The position numbers were made by a program, and so were the translations under genes. The notes below the pieces were generated by a model. The model was not told the DNA's origin. It saw nothing but the letters and a program-made list of their open reading frames with translations, and did not search any database. A stretch of 64,000 bases of DNA, from the NCBI RefSeq assembly GCF_004337985.1, contig NC_043742.1, positions 7,791,136-7,855,135 of the forward strand. Reading direction: 5' to 3'. Positions 47,387 through 59,413 of the stretch are shown one piece after another (the first letter of the stretch is position 1; every line of letters begins with the position of its first letter). Source of the stretch: Pyricularia pennisetigena. Its lineage: Eukaryota > Ascomycota > Sordariomycetes > Magnaporthales > Pyriculariaceae.

Positions 47387-50300
47387 TAGTCTTAGGGCTT
47401 ATCCCTAAAGCCGAGAGCTCCGCAATTAATCCATTTCGTTCGCTTCGCTCCATTTCGTGGCTTAATTGCGGTTTTGCAATATATTTGTGGGTCCATCCAA
47501 AAAACGCTTTGGCTCAGGTTTAAGGACAATTTGTCGATTTTCGCCGCTTCTAGCGGTATTTTCGTTAATTCGGCGACCAACATTCCGTTATACAAACATA
47601 AATAAAAATTGTAAAAATAAACGGTTTATACGTTGAAAATAGCATTTAGTACGGCTATTAACAACGATTGAATTTTTAATTTTATATGTACAATTGGGCG
47701 AATTTGCAAGGCCCTGCCCTTAATCCGCTCATGGCGGTACTGTTTTTTCGATTTTATTTCGATTTTCGAATTTATTTTACATTGTTTTTATTTGTTAATT
47801 TCATTTCGAACTTTTTATAGCTGGGGGACGGTATACGTATTAATAACTATATACCAAGTTTTGGTACATGTAGCTCATTATATAAACGGTTAAATAAGCG
47901 GATAGATAAGGTATATATAGTTTTATATAAAATTTACAATCGAATCGCTTTTATATTTTTGCCAGTTTTTGCTATAATAGAACCAAAGATTTAGGGATTG
48001 GATTACGTATATATACAAACGTCCACGTTAAATACTTTGTAATATCGGCTTTTATAATTTCTTTATCACAAAAATGGTAAAATTGTACTGTTTTTATATA
48101 TTTTATATTATTTAATGAAATGCAATTGGTAAAAAAAAACGTTAAATAACTTTTATGTATAATAAGATCGTGTTAGTGCTATATTAAAGTTTTTTTTGAA
48201 ATTTATAAACAATTGGCCGATTTATCAAATTCTTTAATAAAATAGTTATAAAATGAATAATATTAATATGATCTTTATTTTAAGCGATGATCGCATGCAC
48301 TTTCCACCGCCAAGCTGATTTGAGAGTCCTTTTTATAATAATACACTTTATTTATACTGAATATCATTATTCAAAACAAGAAATTAAACATAATTATATA
48401 TATTAATAATTACAAATATATTTAATGTTTAAATATAAATATAGATCAAAGAGATATACCAACGGCCTTTGCCTTAAAAAAAAGTAAAAAGTCCATTTAT
48501 TGCAACGCAGGTTACTTTATACTTTTATGATTTTTATTCATTTATTTATTCGAATATTTAATTGTATATAGTGGTTATACTGTTGGTATTACGTATGCAG
48601 TGGATCTACAGTGCGAATACAGTACAAATACCCGCCATAAGCGGGGAAAATCGACAAATTGTCCTCAGACCAAAACGAGCGCGATTTTTTCGGCCAATTG
48701 CATTGGCCGAAAAACCATGTGGTTAAAAGGTATATGGAGCGTTCAGTCCCTATCGCGAAGCAGGGGGGTCTAGTTTAAACATTAAAACTACCATCTAACC
48801 ACATGGCTTTTCGGCCAAATACTAGTTTCAATGCTCAAATTAAACCCCCCTGCTTCGCAGTGGGGACCGAGCGCTCCATATACCTTTTAGCCACATGGTT
48901 TTTCGACCAATTTCATTGGCTGAAAAGATCGCGCTCGTTTTAGTCTGAGAACAATTTGTCGCATTTCGCCATTTATGGCAGGTATTTGCACTGTATCTGC
49001 AAAAAAATAATAGTGTAAATATTGTATAGAATGAAACATTTCAGTAAAAAAAAATTAAAATCGTAAGAATTTGTGGTAATCTGCGTTGCCATATCAGGGT
49101 TTTAATTATTTTTTGTGCGAAAGGATCCTTAGTTTTAACTCTTTCGGTTATACTCATATTAGTATATTAAGCCTAATTTTAACTTTTAATATATTTTGTC
49201 TTATTTGATTTACTTTTGTAGATGAAAGTAGTAAATACGGTTGTATTATATAATTGATTAGTATTTATTTTGATTACTTCGACGGCGCATTTTGCATGCA
49301 ATTATCGTTTAATGAGTTTTTAATTAACACTTTCAATTTAAAAAAATAATTTATTCAGAAATGAAATGATTGGCCTTGCTATTAGTAATAACATAAAGCT
49401 TTGTTATATGGCTATTTTGTCATAATAACGGATGTGAAGTCCCTTTCATTCTTTTTTAATATATCTGACTTGATTAAACAGAATTAAAAATATAAAGATA
49501 ATAAAATTCAACCAGGTTTGTATAAAAAAGTAATGGAACAAAGTACTATTAATTAACTTTCACGTGGGCGTTTGTTTTAACACGTAGTCTAAATCCTATG
49601 ACTCTGGTTTTATTATCGTCAAAATTGGTGAAAAGATGAAAGCATCTCAATTCTAGATTTTATTTAAAAATGTGTGTGCTTTACCTATCCCCCTACTTAA
49701 CGGCTTATATAATACGGTCTGTATATAAAACTGTGAATATTATTATTTATATATATACCAGCCCCCACGACCAAAAGCTTTGAAATTGGGTCAAGAAGTA
49801 AAAATAATATTGAAAGAAATCGGAAATCGACAAAAAATCGAAAAAACAGTACCGCCATAAACGGATTAAGGGCAGGTAGTATCGCATTCGCCCGATTATT
49901 AGTCCCCATGCTCAGACTAGACCCCACTGCCAAGCAGTGGGGACCGAGCGCTCCATATACCTTTCAGCCACATGGCTTTTAAACCAATTGCATTGGCCGA
50001 ACTCGTTCTAATTTAAGGACAACTTGTCGCATTTCGCCTTTTATAGCGGTACGCCGGCACCATTAACGACAATTTGTCGCATTTCGCCGTTTATAGCGGG
50101 TATATACATTGTGTTAAGAACAGCCCTTATAAACGGCCTACGACCGCACGTTAAATGCAATTAGTTGTACTTTTTATGCGCGTAGCTAATTAAACAGCGG
50201 TATATTTAACACATTATATTTAAACTACAATAGCAAAAAGAGAAACAGTATAACCATAATACGCAATCGAATATTCAAATAAAATATCAAATAAAAATTA

Positions 50301-50626
50301 AAAAAACAGGAAATAACCTACGTTGGATTTATTAGAGCTTAAAAATGCCGGTACTGAAAGCCACGTCCTTGTAACTAATTTATTTGGAAGGATATTTGAA
50401 TATTTAGTAGAATTTGTATTTTGTTATTGAATTTGATTTTTATTTTGAATAATAGTATAAAATACTGCTTTAAAACTTAAATGATAATATTGAAAATATA
50501 ACAGATTTAGAACTTCAAAGTGCAGGCAATTATCGCTTGAGACAAAGCTTTTGCTAATAATTTTACATTGTTTATTAATTTATTGAAAAACTGAATAATT
50601 TACGCAAATTTAGGTAAAATGAGAAG

Positions 50627-51188
50627 TGTTAACAATATAGGCTGCTAAAAGGGGTTTAGGCACTAGCCTAGGTGCGGCGTGGTGCTAGTTGCGCTATAAA
50701 GGCCTGGAATTACAGGGTTTAAATACACTAAATACACTAGAATGGTACACTAATTTTGGGATTAATAACCCAAATTAATTGGTGGGGGGGACTTTGCTTT
50801 ATTTCCCTTATATATTCTCCGACATCGAAGTGGGGGTCCGCACCCCGCAAAGGGCTCCGGTGCCGCACACGATTTTCCGAAAAATTATTTTGTATACGTT
50901 GTTGAAAAAACACCCTTATTTCCATACAAACCATTTTTGGGTTCGCACTAATTTGGTGATTTGGTGAAAATCTCAACCCGGTATAGGGTAGTTGATTCGT
51001 AAGTGCAAAGTGGGTGTTAAACCCGGTATAGGGTGAAACCCCACTCGCTGACTTTGAATCGCAACTCCTGCAATACATATAGCGGAAAATCCGACAGCCC
51101 CAACAGCCCCATTTCGGCACGATCTATTATGGCTTATATACAAGTAAAAGTGGACCCATTACATGCTAAGTAACGCATATAATTAACA
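50627..51188 (-). repeat. Solo LTR of Copia family II inside M4
   Basis: Starts TGTTAACAATATAGG and ends CATATAATTAACA. It is followed at once by a second partial LTR copy. The flank AGAAG (50,622-50,626) could correspond to AAAAA (51,414-51,418) if both G were changed by RIP, but this is weak. Confidence 0.8.
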
Positions 51189-51413
51189 CATCTCTGGGTT
51201 CGCACTAATTTGCTAATTTGGTATTAATTTCAACCCGATACAGGGTGGGTGTTAAACCCCACTCGCTGACCCTTTGAATCGCAACTCCTGCAATACACAA
51301 AATATAGCGGATAATTCCATAACCCCGACAGCCCCACTTCGGGACTATCTATTGTGGCTAATATACAAATAAGAGTAGGCCCATTAAACGCTAAATAACG
51401 CATATATTTAACA
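51189..51413 (-). repeat. Partial tandem copy of the Copia family II LTR
   Basis: 225 bp that repeat the second half of the adjacent LTR (from CTCTGGGTTCGCACTAATTTG to ATATATTTAACA), with its own differences and a short deletion. Confidence 0.75.
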
Positions 51414-52661
51414 AAAAAGAATTTTCATATATCGATTCTGTTAAAGGGTAATATATAAACGTTATTTAACTTTATCTTTACGTATTGTACTTAATCAAAT
51501 GAAGCACAAAATGGAAAAGTAGCACAAACTCAACATTTTCTTGTATACAAAAATAATATAGGCGGGTATTATCAATCTGATTTGACGTTTACTTTAGTTT
51601 ATATATTTAATTTAATCCCTGAAATTCCGGCTTTACTATTGTGAAAACTGGTAAAAATATAAAAGCGTTTCGATTGTAAATTATATACAGAGTTACCTGG
51701 AGTTTATCTATCCGCTTATTTAACGGTTTAATAGTTCGGTGTATATACATGTTTACCCCCACGTGCAAAAACCTTAAAACTTGGCGGCAAAATAAAAATA
51801 ATATGAAATTATTAAATAAAGCAAAAAATGGGTGAAAGAACATACTGATCATTTCTTTATATAAAAGATTTCCTAAAATAAATACTATAAATTGGACCTG
51901 ACACAAACGTTTGTATATATACGTACTCCAATCGCTGTAAATCTGGCTTCATTATCGTCACAATTGGTAAAGATATAAACGAGTTTCCATTGTAAATTAT
52001 ATATAAAAATCTGTACACTTTGCCTATCCCCTTATTGAACTGCTTATATAGTCCGGTAGATACACCAGAATCAAGTAAAGCGGTTTATTTATATATACGA
52101 CGCTCCACGTGGAAAAATTCCAAAATTTGATGGAAGATTCAAAATAATATTAAAAGAAATCGAAAATCGAAAAAAAAATCGAAAAATCAGTACCGCCATA
52201 AACGGATTAAGGGCAGGAGGTATCCAATTCGGCCGTTATAGCACATAAAAGAATAAATTAAATCGCTGCTAATAGCGGTATTAAACGCTATTTCTAACGA
52301 TATTTTTTTCACCATTTTGCGTGTTTGTGGAATAATAAAGGAGCATCGGTCGCAAAAATGCCAAAAATACCGCCATAAACGGCGAAAATCGACAAGCTGT
52401 CCTCAGACTTAAACTAAAGCGTTTTTTGGATGGACCCACAGGTACATTGCAAAACCGCAATTTAACCACGAAGTGGATCAATTATAGAGCTCTGGGTTTT
52501 AGGAATAAACCCTGAAATTACCCAATTATACGTATAAAAAAAGGTAAATCGCTGCTCGTAATTTTAATAAATGCTATATCCAGCGTACACACTGCTTATT
52601 TTTACGATTTATATATATTTTATTATAACGGAGTATTTGTAGCTAAAATTCCGAAGTTACC

Positions 52662-53690
52662 TAGTCTTAGGGCTTATCCTGAAAGCCCAAAGGTCCACAA
52701 TTGATTGAGGTTTCATTGCGGTTTGGTAATGTACTTGTGGGTTTTGTGCAAAAAACGTTTTGGTTTAGGTTCGAGGACAGTTTTTCTAATTTCGCCGTTT
52801 ATGGCGGTATTTTCGGCATTTGGGCCACAAACACTCCGTTAGTAAAAAAAATAAAAATCGTAAAAATAAAAGGTTTGCACGTTAAAAATAATATCTACTA
52901 CCGCTAATATTAACGATTTAACCTTTAACTTTAAACGTACAATTGGGCGAATTCGATACCATTTGCCTTTAATCCGTTTATGGCGGTCCTATTCTTCAAT
53001 TTCTTTTCGATTTTCATTTTAGTCTTATATTATATTTCTTTTTTAACCAAATTTCACGATTTTTGCACTTGGATGGTGGCATACGTAAAAATAAAGATTC
53101 ACAAAATCTTGGTGCATATACCGGATAACATCAACTGTTAAATAAATGTATATATCAAGTATATCTATTTTGACACTTAATTTGCAGTTGAACGCTTTGA
53201 TATTCTCACCAATTTAATTAATACTACATTCAAACTTCAGAGTATAAAATACGTGTAAAAACCAACGTCCACCTAAAATCCGATTTTGAATATCTGGTTT
53301 AATTGTTTCTTTTTTTAAAAAGTGCTAAATTTATATTAACTATTTATTCTTGGTGTATTTAACAAAATGGAACGTGTAAAAAAGAGGTTATAGATTATTT
53401 ATTTTAAATAATTAAATAAAGTCTTTATATTAAAGCTTCTTTTAATTTTACACATAACTTGGCGAATCATTGAATTTCTTCGTAAATTATATTTGGCAAT
53501 GAAATTATTAATAAACTATTTGTTAAATAGAAAACTGCATACATTTTGCACCATTTCGTTAGTAGAGATACATTTCTTATAGCACTACATTATGATCATA
53601 TGAAACACTGCTATTTCAAAAATTGATTTGAAGATAATAATATTTATAAAAGAAAAAGCATGTTAGTAATATTCGAATCATAATTTAACC
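52662..53690 (-). mobile_element. Family M element M8, B end and part of interior
   Basis: Starts TAGTCTTAGGGCTTATCC at 52,662 and shows the TTTATGGCGGTATTTTCGG hairpin and the internal block with TTAAATAAATGTATATATCA. No A end is found; it fades out near 53,690, where an unrelated inverted repeat begins. It is more diverged than the other copies. Confidence 0.6.
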
Positions 53691-53699
53691 GAAAAGGCT

Positions 53700-54205
53700 A
53701 TAGTAACGGGTACAACTGTTATAAATTCGTACCTAAGGCATATACCACGTGATAAAATATAGGAGCGGGTTAGGGATAATATATAAAAAGGAACGTCACT
53801 ACCACGACCCGGACACACATACCCTTTATCCTTTTTCCCTTTAACTTTAATAACAATAAAAATATTTAACGTTCCTTAAACCGTTAAGATAGCCTATAAT
53901 ATGTATTAATATTAAGTTTTAAATATGAAAACGGTTAACCCAAGGCCGGGCACGGGAAAAAAAACCCACGATTTTTATTAAAGTTTAATCGCGAATATTA
54001 CGATATTGGAAAAACGTATCACCCAGATATAGCTCGAATCCCCGATCGTAAGCGCGATTAGGCAAAAACAACTGCTCAAAAAAAGCTTTTGCGTAACCCC
54101 CATTAAACAACGTCGTATCGACCGCGTTCTACAATTGGGAGATGAATTATTTCGTATAAATTAGTACGCGACGCGGACTCTATTGGAAACCCGTACGACT
54201 AATTC

Positions 54206-54246
<41 letters not shown>

Positions 54247-55010
54247 AATTTTACCGCAATACTGTAGGATATAGTCCGTTTTTATACGAAATAAAGGGTA
54301 CGAAGAGAGGATATAATGACGAAAACTTTATCGAATATTTGGGACGCGCGTATAATAATCTATATAAAAAATCCAGGTTTTCGCCGAATTAAAAACATTC
54401 CAAATATATTGTCAATAATTATTCGCGCACTTGTTTTACCAATTTCGAATATTTTTATAGCGGTAAAGGCTTGGAATAATCGGCCGAGATACCGGCTAAT
54501 TATTTGCAATTTCAGGTTTCCAACCGGATAAGGAAATCTTCGGTAGGGAAGGGTATCGTTTCCGAATTTAACTATAAATTTATCGTTAAATACTATGATA
54601 TTGCCCAAACCGGGAAATTATCGATTTAAATAAACGCTCTAATAAATAAGGGAACGCCTTTGTTATAAACTCTTTATAGACGGGTTTTAAAGTTCTAACA
54701 ATAATTAGCATGTTAATAATGAAAATTGGCCACGGCCATTATATGATTGATAAAAAACGAAAAGGACGCCGGTTAAAAGGAAATAAAAAAAGAACCAAGG
54801 TTTTATTATAGGGTAAGCCAGCGGCCTAGGGACCCTTAAATATCCTTACTGGTATTATTACTAACGCTGGGGGGAAGAAGGAAGGAAAAGGTATATATCC
54901 GGGTCGTGGTAATATCCTTCCCGTTATATATTATCCGTAACCCGCTTTTATAATTTATTACGTAATACGTGCCTTGGGTACGAATCCGTAATATAACCCG
55001 TATTCGCTCG
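53700..55010. repeat. Long inverted repeat with about 1-kb spacer
   Basis: About 53,700-53,835 matches, inverted, about 54,880-55,010: for example CACGACCCGG (left) against CCGGGTCGTG (right), GGTTAGGGATAATATATA against TATATATTATCCGTAACC, and TACCTAAGGCA against TGCCTTGGGTA. The spacer has no recognised gene; a TA microsatellite lies in it. It may be the termini of another DNA element. Confidence 0.6.
54209..54242. repeat. TA dinucleotide microsatellite
   Basis: Seventeen uninterrupted TA units inside the inverted-repeat structure. Confidence 0.95.
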
Positions 55011-55090
55011 TCCCTTATCAGGTGTGGTCCCTATTTGGAGGTATAAGGATGATCCAACGGGCGCGTATTTTATTATAACCCACCCGTCCA

Positions 55091-55480
55091 TTATTTTGGG
55101 CGGTGTAAATCCGTGGTCGGGTTTCGCTCGTTTATTTTCGGCCGCGGTTATGTCGCGGGTTTTTTATCCTCCGTTCCGTTTACGGGTGGTTATCGTGGTT
55201 TATTTTTTCCTTATTTTGGGTGGTATAAGTCCGTGGCCGAATTTTGCCCTCCCGCTTTTAGTTGCGATTATATCGTAGTTTTTTTTATTATATTTGCCGT
55301 TTGCGGGTGGTTATCGCGGTTTATTTTCCTTTTATTTTGGGCGGTATAGGGCCGTGGTCGGGTTTTACCCTCCTTTTTTTGGTTATAATGGTATTATGGA
55401 TTTTTTATCGTATTTACCGTTTACGGGTAGTTATCGCGGTTTACCTTTTTTTTATTTTAGGCGGTATAGGTTTATTTATC
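55091..55480. repeat. 120-bp tandem repeat, just over three units
   Basis: The marker TTATTTTGGGCGGT (or a close variant) recurs at 55,091, 55,211, 55,332 and 55,452, giving a 120-bp period, and CGGGTGGTTATCG recurs once per unit. The period is a multiple of three, so a 40-residue repeat is possible on either strand; the plus strand has long open frames here. Which strand, if any, was coding is not known. Confidence 0.75.
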
Positions 55481-57462
55481 TATTGGTACAGTTTATTTTC
55501 CGTGGTAATTGCAGTTTTTATTTTTCGTATTTTTCCCGCGTTGTCGTTCTGGTCCTTTTTACCTTCCAATTTTCCCTCGACCCGAATTTCTTTTGTATTT
55601 TTATTTTTTTTCGTCCCCGTTTCCTTTTTTCTGCCATTTTATCGATTTTTCCCCGTTTTTCCATCGCCCCGTTTTTTGTTCGTACTGCCTTTATTTCGTC
55701 CATTTTCGCTTTTTATTAGTTTTTATTTATTATTCGTATCGTTATTTGTTAGTACCAGCTCGCCGTTACTATATCCCGGGCTTTTATTTCTTTAATTACG
55801 TCGCAAATAACGTTTGGATAAACCAATACCGGTGGTGGAAATGGCCGGCTTTTTTACCGTAATGGTTAATTATTTTTGTCGTATAACGATAATAATCGCC
55901 CATTTGTAAATAGTGTCGATTAAATGTTCATTGGGTAATATCGTTAACTTATATTCGCAGCGTTTTCGTCGCGCTGTCGGTACCGCAAAACTTTGAAATA
56001 ATTCAAATAACGACGAATATACCGTTCCGGAAAATATATTTATTTGTTACATTTCCTGCGTAAAAGCGTCCAAAACAAATGGGGTTTGGGAGTGTAGCCC
56101 TATCCCCGACGGTATTGATTATTAACGATATTACGATATTAAAAAATCGTCTTATTATTATAGCGAAGCTGTTTACGCTTTTAACTTTATTTTTCGCCGC
56201 CGTTTACGAAAATTAAAAACCACGATTTATAATGGTCGTTATATCGTCCAACCCTTAATTAAAAATATTATTGTGGATAATAAAAAGGTCCCTGGCAAAA
56301 ATACCGTATTAGTTCGAAATTCTTTTACCGCGTATATTAATTGGGTCCGCGTTTATTAGGACGTATAAAATAAAATGGTTAATTCCGGGGCCGGGACGAC
56401 CTTTATTAAATTTATTCTTTTTATTATTATATTTAACATTTCTTTTCGCAACGGCGGCAATTGTAACCGTTAATTAGCACAAGTTTTCGCACGCGGTTTT
56501 ATTTCCCTGGAAATACGTTTCGTTTTTTTGATATATAATTGTTTCGATAACGTTATTAATTTTTAAAATGTTTAGGAACGGAATACGTCGCGTTATAAGA
56601 AAAATTTGTAGGAAACGCGCCGAAATAATAATGTTTTCGTTAATTTAACCGCTGTTTTAACCCCTTTCCCCGCTGTTTTTATACGCTAATTTCGTTCCGC
56701 GTATTCCCCGCGTTTTTTCGTTTTTATTATTACTACGTTTCGTCGTCGTTTTAAAATTCCTTTTTCGCGTTACCCAATCGCACCCCGTTTTATTCGTGCC
56801 CCGACCCGGTATATAGTTGGTTTTTCGCGCCCCCGCGTTCCTGCTTCGTCGCGCCCTCGTATTTTGAATTATATTATGGGTAAAGACCCGTTTTTTTGGA
56901 AAATCCCGTCGTAAATTCTTTTTAAATCGAGGGTATGGTACGTCGTCGTACCGCCTTATTGCGGGAGGTTAACCTAATTCGTTAAACAGTGGGAATTTCC
57001 TATTTCCGTGGATAATATTGAAAATGATAAAATAAAAAAGGAAAACGTTAAAATAAAGGAAGGAAATAAAAAAAAGGGAAATTTGGATAATAAATCGGAG
57101 GCATATAATTTAGTTTTCGATTAATACTTTATCGCCCCGCAAAATTATCGTTTCGTATTATATATATTAATTTAATTTAAAAATCGGGTGTGTGGGATAC
57201 GGTTACGCCGCCCCAGGAATGGGCGCGGTTTATATAATCGTCGGTTTGTTTTTATTGCTTTCCGCCCCGGGAAAATGTTTAATTTTGCGTGTTTTTTTAC
57301 CGTATATTTGGTTGGATTAATATTTGTTTTAGGTTTACCGCGTCGTTTTTTTATCGGGGAATTGTCGATTTTTTTATTAACTATAGTAAATTTTTAATCC
57401 GGTTAAATATTTAATTGTTAACGTCGTTTCGATATTGGGTCATTATTTATTTGGGCTGGCCT
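55480..57462. repeat. Unidentified AT-rich repeat sequence
   Basis: No protein family could be recognised. It may be the 3' end and LTR region of the minus-strand Gypsy relic to the right, or a separate degraded element. CpG is well kept and stops are common, consistent with RIP. Confidence 0.35.
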
Positions 57463-57819
57463 TTATTTTATTTCGGGTTCGTCCAATACCCGTATATTTT
57501 CCACCGTTACCAAATCTTCCCACGTAAATTCGTCGTACTTTGTCCATTTTACCAAAATTTCGCGTTTACGCCTTTTTCCTATTACGTTTTTCGCGGCCAG
57601 GATTTCTTTTATTACCCATTTTTCCGCGGTTTCGTTATTTAAATTTAATGGGATTAATAACGGGCCGGATTTAATGTCGGTACGAATTTGGGACGGTAAT
57701 AGGTCGTCCGCGGTTTTTTCGATTAATTCCACGTAAAAAATGGGGTGGACTTTTTTCGGGATGTTTAACGTAGCCGTTAACGGTGTAAAAACTGTTATAA
57801 CCAAATATTTATTTGCCAC
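57463..57819 (-). pseudogene. Gypsy integrase C-terminus with chromodomain
   Basis: 118 open codons. The first half contains the G-P-L-L/F-x-I motif region typical of the integrase C-terminus, and the second half reads EKWVIKEILAAKN, KREILVKWTKYDEFTWE, VENI, matching the chromodomain pattern of aromatic and W-x-x-Y/W-x-x-T-W-E residues. Such domains direct integration to heterochromatin in chromoviruses. It is a fragment of a dead element. Confidence 0.75.
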
Positions 57820-58347
57820 GAAATTAACCTTTTTATTCGGGCGGTTAATTTAAACGTTTTATCGGTTAAAAGAATTTTTTCCTTTATTTTAAAAGGGTCC
57901 GTTGGTTTCCGTATTTAATTTGCGTTTTTTTTAAGGTTATTATATATAAATTAAAACGGCGTAGGCCACGTTTATACTGTTTTTAAAATACTGTAAAAAT
58001 ACATTCGCGCTGCCTTTGGCGTGGAACCCGGTTTTCCAAATTATTTATATTGCCGGGACCGCGTTTATTTTATATGCTAATAATAATTTATATAAATTAA
58101 TTCCCATGGTTAACGAACTTGTATTATTTAACGCTAATTAAACGGCGGGTAAATGTCCGGGTTAATTTATTTGGTCGAATACCACGAAAATATTTAGGTA
58201 ATACTGCATTTCCTAATTAATCCGTTCCGTACCCCCATCCGTTTTTGGGTGGTAAAACGTCCATAATAATTGTAAAATTCCTATTTATCGGTATAATTCC
58301 GACCAAAACCCCCTATTTAATCCGACCCCCGGTCCGATATAATCTCG

Positions 58348-58569
58348 TTAAAAAAAACCCCTCAATTTCCACCAAATAAAAACGAATTTTGGGGCGCAAA
58401 TTTCGGCTTTGATCGAATTTATTGCTTTTAATTGGATATATTTGGAAAATTCATTAATTATAACTATTATATAACGCGGCGCGTCCGTATCGTTATTTGG
58501 GAGGTCCGTTACAAAATTGATAAAAATCTGTTTCCAAAACCTATCCGGTACCAGTAAAAATTGTAGCAA
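58348..58569 (-). pseudogene. Gypsy integrase core fragment
   Basis: About 73 codons, PDRFWKQIFINFVTDLPNN followed by IIVIINEFSKYIQLKAI. In intact relatives the first Asp of the DDE triad lies in the I-D-F-V-T-D-L-P segment; here it has changed to Asn (FINFVTDLP), a G-to-A type change. Confidence 0.7.
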
Positions 58570-59413
58570 TTTTTATTTGCGTCGATTTAACAATTTTGTC
58601 CTGCGGTAAATATCGCAATTGCGGACGAATTATCGGATATATTTAACCCTCCCGTCCTAATAGTAATTTCGGGCCAAAATTGTAAATATATCATCCCTAC
58701 CGTAATAATTAATTATTGGGGACTCGTGGGTCCGTTGCAAAGTTACCGTCATTAAAAATTCCCAATTGGGTAACTAAAAACGGTTTTTATATAATATTGT
58801 ACCGGAGGCGTTTATTAAATAATCTGTTATTTATACTGTCGTTTTGGTTTCGGGTAAAAATTGGTTCATATTTTGTTAGACCGCGTTACGTTTATAAGCG
58901 TATACCGGGTTTTTTCCACTACCTAGTTCCAAAATCCTGTTATATGAAATTACTGGAAAATAAATAGTTTTTCCGGGACCGCCGGTAATATATTTTATAA
59001 TAATGTTTGACAAGTGCCGATTATGGTTATACCGGGTATTGGGCGTAATACTATCGTTTTTTTCTTCGTTAATTTCATCCTGCTCCCGTCTCGATAACGC
59101 GTCGGGGATAATCGCGTATTTCCCTAATCGGTATTTTAAAATGTAATTAAATTTGGATAAAATTTTAATTTACCGTATTTGTCGATCCAATACCATTTTT
59201 GGTTTCGTAAAATATTCGAACGTTTTATAATCCGTAAAAATGGTAAAAGGAAAACGGATATTACGTAATTCCGTTTCCCATATTTGCAAACAATGGACCC
59301 CCGCGAGCATTTTTTTATCGTGGATAATATAATTGCGTTGGGCCGTCGATAATTTAACGGAATGGAATATTACCGGTTTTTATAATCCGTGCTTCCTTTT
59401 TTATATTAATACC

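Larger units (their letters stand above)
45502..48790 (-). mobile_element. Family M element, copy M5, with a Fot1/Pot2-like insertion in its terminal TA
   Basis: Its B end starts with the TA at 45,502-45,503, and the rest (GTCTTAGGGCTTATCCC) continues at 47,389 after the Fot1/Pot2-like element and its duplicated TA. The A end closes at 48,790 (ATTAAAACTA for ACTGAGACTA). Flanking 9-mers are CCATTTAGC and CCATCTAAC, which differ at two positions, both transitions of the RIP type. Without the insertion it is about 1.40 kb, so it has an internal deletion relative to M1-M3. Confidence 0.72.
45433..48822 (+). mobile_element. Family M fragment M6 (A end), interrupted by M5
   Basis: 45,433-45,501 is the start of an A end (TAGTCTCAATGCTCAGACTA) and it resumes at 48,791-48,822 (CCACATGGCTTTTCGGCC), so the M5 insertion splits it. 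It is then cut by the next M element at 48,823. Only about 100 bp of M6 remain. Confidence 0.65.
49900..52520 (+). mobile_element. Family M element, copy M4 (9-bp TSD CCC[G/A]ATTAT), holding a Copia LTR
   Basis: An A-to-B copy starting TAGTCCCCATGCTCAGACTA and ending CCTGAAATTA. The flanks are CCCGATTAT (49,891-49,899) and CCCAATTAT (52,521-52,529), one G-to-A difference. After removing the LTR sequence at 50,627-51,413 its length is about 1.83 kb, like M1-M3. Confidence 0.78.
48823..52661 (+). mobile_element. Family M element M7, outer copy hosting M4
   Basis: Starts TAGTTTCAATGCTC (A end, two transitions from consensus) at 48,823, is interrupted by M4 (49,900-52,520), resumes at 52,521 and is cut at 52,661 by the next M element before its B end. 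The last part (ATAACGGAGTATTTGTAGC) matches the inverse of the B-end flank seen at about 41,010-41,040. Confidence 0.65.

Noticed and set aside
55262..55795. A 177-codon hydrophobic open frame that resembles a multi-pass membrane protein
   Set aside because: The T-rich strand of a repeat gives Phe, Leu, Val and Ile codons by composition alone, and part of it is a 120-bp tandem repeat. No membrane family was recognised.
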